Of a stretch of DNA of 64,000 bases, positions 63,083 through 64,000 are shown one piece after another. The DNA comes from an uncultured Lachnospiraceae bacterium (GTDB lineage Bacteria > Bacillota > Clostridia > Lachnospirales > Lachnospiraceae): positions 1 through 64,000 of the forward strand of contig CAJTTU010000005.1 of NCBI GenBank assembly GCA_910579325.1, written 5' to 3'. Each line of letters begins with the position of its first letter. Positions within the stretch are counted from its first letter, which is position 1. The notes under the pieces were generated by a model. It worked only from the letters and a program-made list of their open reading frames with translations. It had not been told where the DNA came from and ran no database searches. A program made the position numbers and the translations under genes.

Positions 63083-64000
63083 AAACTTTCTACTCCGCCG
63101 CAATGGAGCTGATGATCCTTCTGCCCGGCATGCTGTGCGCATTCCTGCCGGTAAAACAATACCTGCGGATACGCCCTGCCCGGCTGGCGGCACTGATGGT
63201 TCCGCTGCTTATTTTTCTGTCTCTTGCCGGCGCCGCGCTGCACTGTGTTTTCTCTGTCGGAATGCCGTGGCTGTTTTTTCTCGCCGCGGCCATAGCCGGC
63301 ACTGCCTATGTCCATGCCCTGACCGTCTCACGCTGGAAATCCGTCAGCGTCTTACTTGCCATATGCGCTACCTTTTCCTGTATGGGCAATGTGGCCGTAG
63401 CCCTCAATGATATCGTCAGCCCCGGAACTCCCATATCTCCCCTGTCGCCCGCCGCCGCCACAATCTGGTTTCTGATGTGCTGCGGGTTCGTCGCGGCCGT
63501 CTGGCATCCCTCCACCCATGCCTCCAGGCAGCTTCTTGAGGAAGAAGCCTTTGCGCAGACATGGTATGTATTCTGGATCCTGCCGATTCTGTTTATCGGG
63601 CTGAACCTTTTCCTGGTTCCCATCGATCCGGATATTTTAAATCAGGGCCGGATCAGAATGCTGTATATCCTGATCAGTTTTTGCCTGCTGTTTCTGCTTC
63701 TTTTGTTCTACGGGCTCTTTTACCTGATCGCATCCGCCCTGAACCGCAATGACCGGCTCCGTCAGGAAAACCAGTTTCTCTCCATACAGCAGGCGCGGTA
63801 TGACAGCCTGCGGGCCGCCATCGCGCAGACCCGGCAGGCACGCCACGACATGCGCCACCATTTCACCATTCTGCAAAATCTTGCCGGACAGAAAGAATGG
63901 GAACGCCTCGAACAATACCTTGCCGATGCGCAAAACAGTCTGCCGGACACGGAGCTTGACCTGTGCGACAATCCGGCCGCCGACAGTGTGGCCAGCCATT
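63079..64000 (+). CDS. GHKL-type sensor histidine kinase, partial (runs off the window)
   Basis: At least 307 residues are present. It begins MKTFYSAAMELMILLPG and overlaps the regulator stop by four bases (ATGA). Six or so membrane helices occupy about 1-225, then a coiled linker leads to the phospho-acceptor region ARHDMRHHF, typical of the AgrC/GHKL class. The ATPase domain would lie beyond position 64000. With the LytTR regulator it forms a two-component pair. Confidence 0.88.
   Translation, partial: MKTFYSAAMELMILLPGMLCAFLPVKQYLRIRPARLAALMVPLLIFLSLAGAALHCVFSVGMPWLFFLAAAIAGTAYVHALTVSRWKSVSVLLAICATFSCMGNVAVALNDIVSPGTPISPLSPAAATIWFLMCCGFVAAVWHPSTHASRQLLEEEAFAQTWYVFWILPILFIGLNLFLVPIDPDILNQGRIRMLYILISFCLLFLLLLFYGLFYLIASALNRNDRLRQENQFLSIQQARYDSLRAAIAQTRQARHDMRHHFTILQNLAGQKEWERLEQYLADAQNSLPDTELDLCDNPAADSVASH

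Overview
The window looks like chromosome from a spore-forming anaerobic Firmicute of the Lachnospiraceae type (Clostridia). The evidence is the classic Firmicute block holB-ricT-trmN-rsmI, the [FeFe]-hydrogenase maturation genes hydE and hydF, sporulation-associated families (YyaC, YtvI-like permease), many strong AGGAGG ribosome sites, and a low density of mobile DNA. I see no rRNA, tRNA, CRISPR array, prophage or insertion sequence. Genus-level assignment is inference. Most genes lie on the minus strand.

Layout. 0.1-3.2 kb: a zinc/cadmium-type P1B ATPase with a triplicated His-rich segment, a consensus promoter and an ArsR/SmtB-type operator. 3.3-15.7 kb: a cell-surface glycan island read leftwards, made of a GtrII-type transferase, a GT39-type transferase, three paralogous giant membrane proteins and a GT2 enzyme. 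It is interrupted by a plus-strand SPOR-domain amidase. 15.8-19.2 kb: a DUF4261 protein, a Wzz-like protein with a degenerate kinase-like tail, and two unrecognised membrane proteins, one with a zinc ribbon. 19.2-22.8 kb: holB-ricT-trmN-rsmI. 22.9-26.4 kb: an exonuclease, then hydE-hydF on the plus strand. 26.4-28.5 kb: CheY-like and CheX-like genes behind a frameshifted and truncated sensor kinase. 28.7-32.2 kb: a YtvI-like permease and a two-component system. 32.2-37.1 kb: DUF5711, LysM, YyaC and an EP-repeat protein. 37.2-41.2 kb: purC-purF-purB with a clear promoter. 41.2-47.5 kb: house-cleaning enzymes (YfcE, RdgB, Dtd), a secreted papain-like protease, an RNA methyltransferase, a tiny Asn/Ser/Gln-rich peptide, a candidate small RNA and a HAAS-domain membrane protein. 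47.5-54.7 kb: leuB-ilvD-ilvB-serC-serA, a branched-chain plus serine biosynthesis operon. 54.7-58.9 kb: three accessory genes (AAA/PD-(D/E)XK, patatin, HipA-like kinase). 59.0-64.0 kb: a large surface protein divergent from a LytTR regulator and a GHKL-type kinase that runs off the end.

The most interesting material is between the genes. (i) A short plus-strand transcription unit at about 46.27-46.38 kb has a consensus promoter and a rho-independent terminator but no convincing ORF. (ii) A 12-base motif, AGTTGCGGAACT in minus-strand sense, recurs four times exactly and once with one change, mostly just upstream of start codons. (iii) A two-hairpin leader is found upstream of both the Wzz-like gene and the HAAS gene, with sequence differences that keep the stems paired. 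(iv) Hairpin repeats with the shared loop GTCCTTTAG occur near rdgB, with a shorter copy near dtd. (v) A pair of 54-base direct repeats lies between the LysM gene and yyaC. (vi) 28-base tandem repeats sit in front of a TTG-started patatin gene. All calls rest on reading the sequence; no database search was possible.
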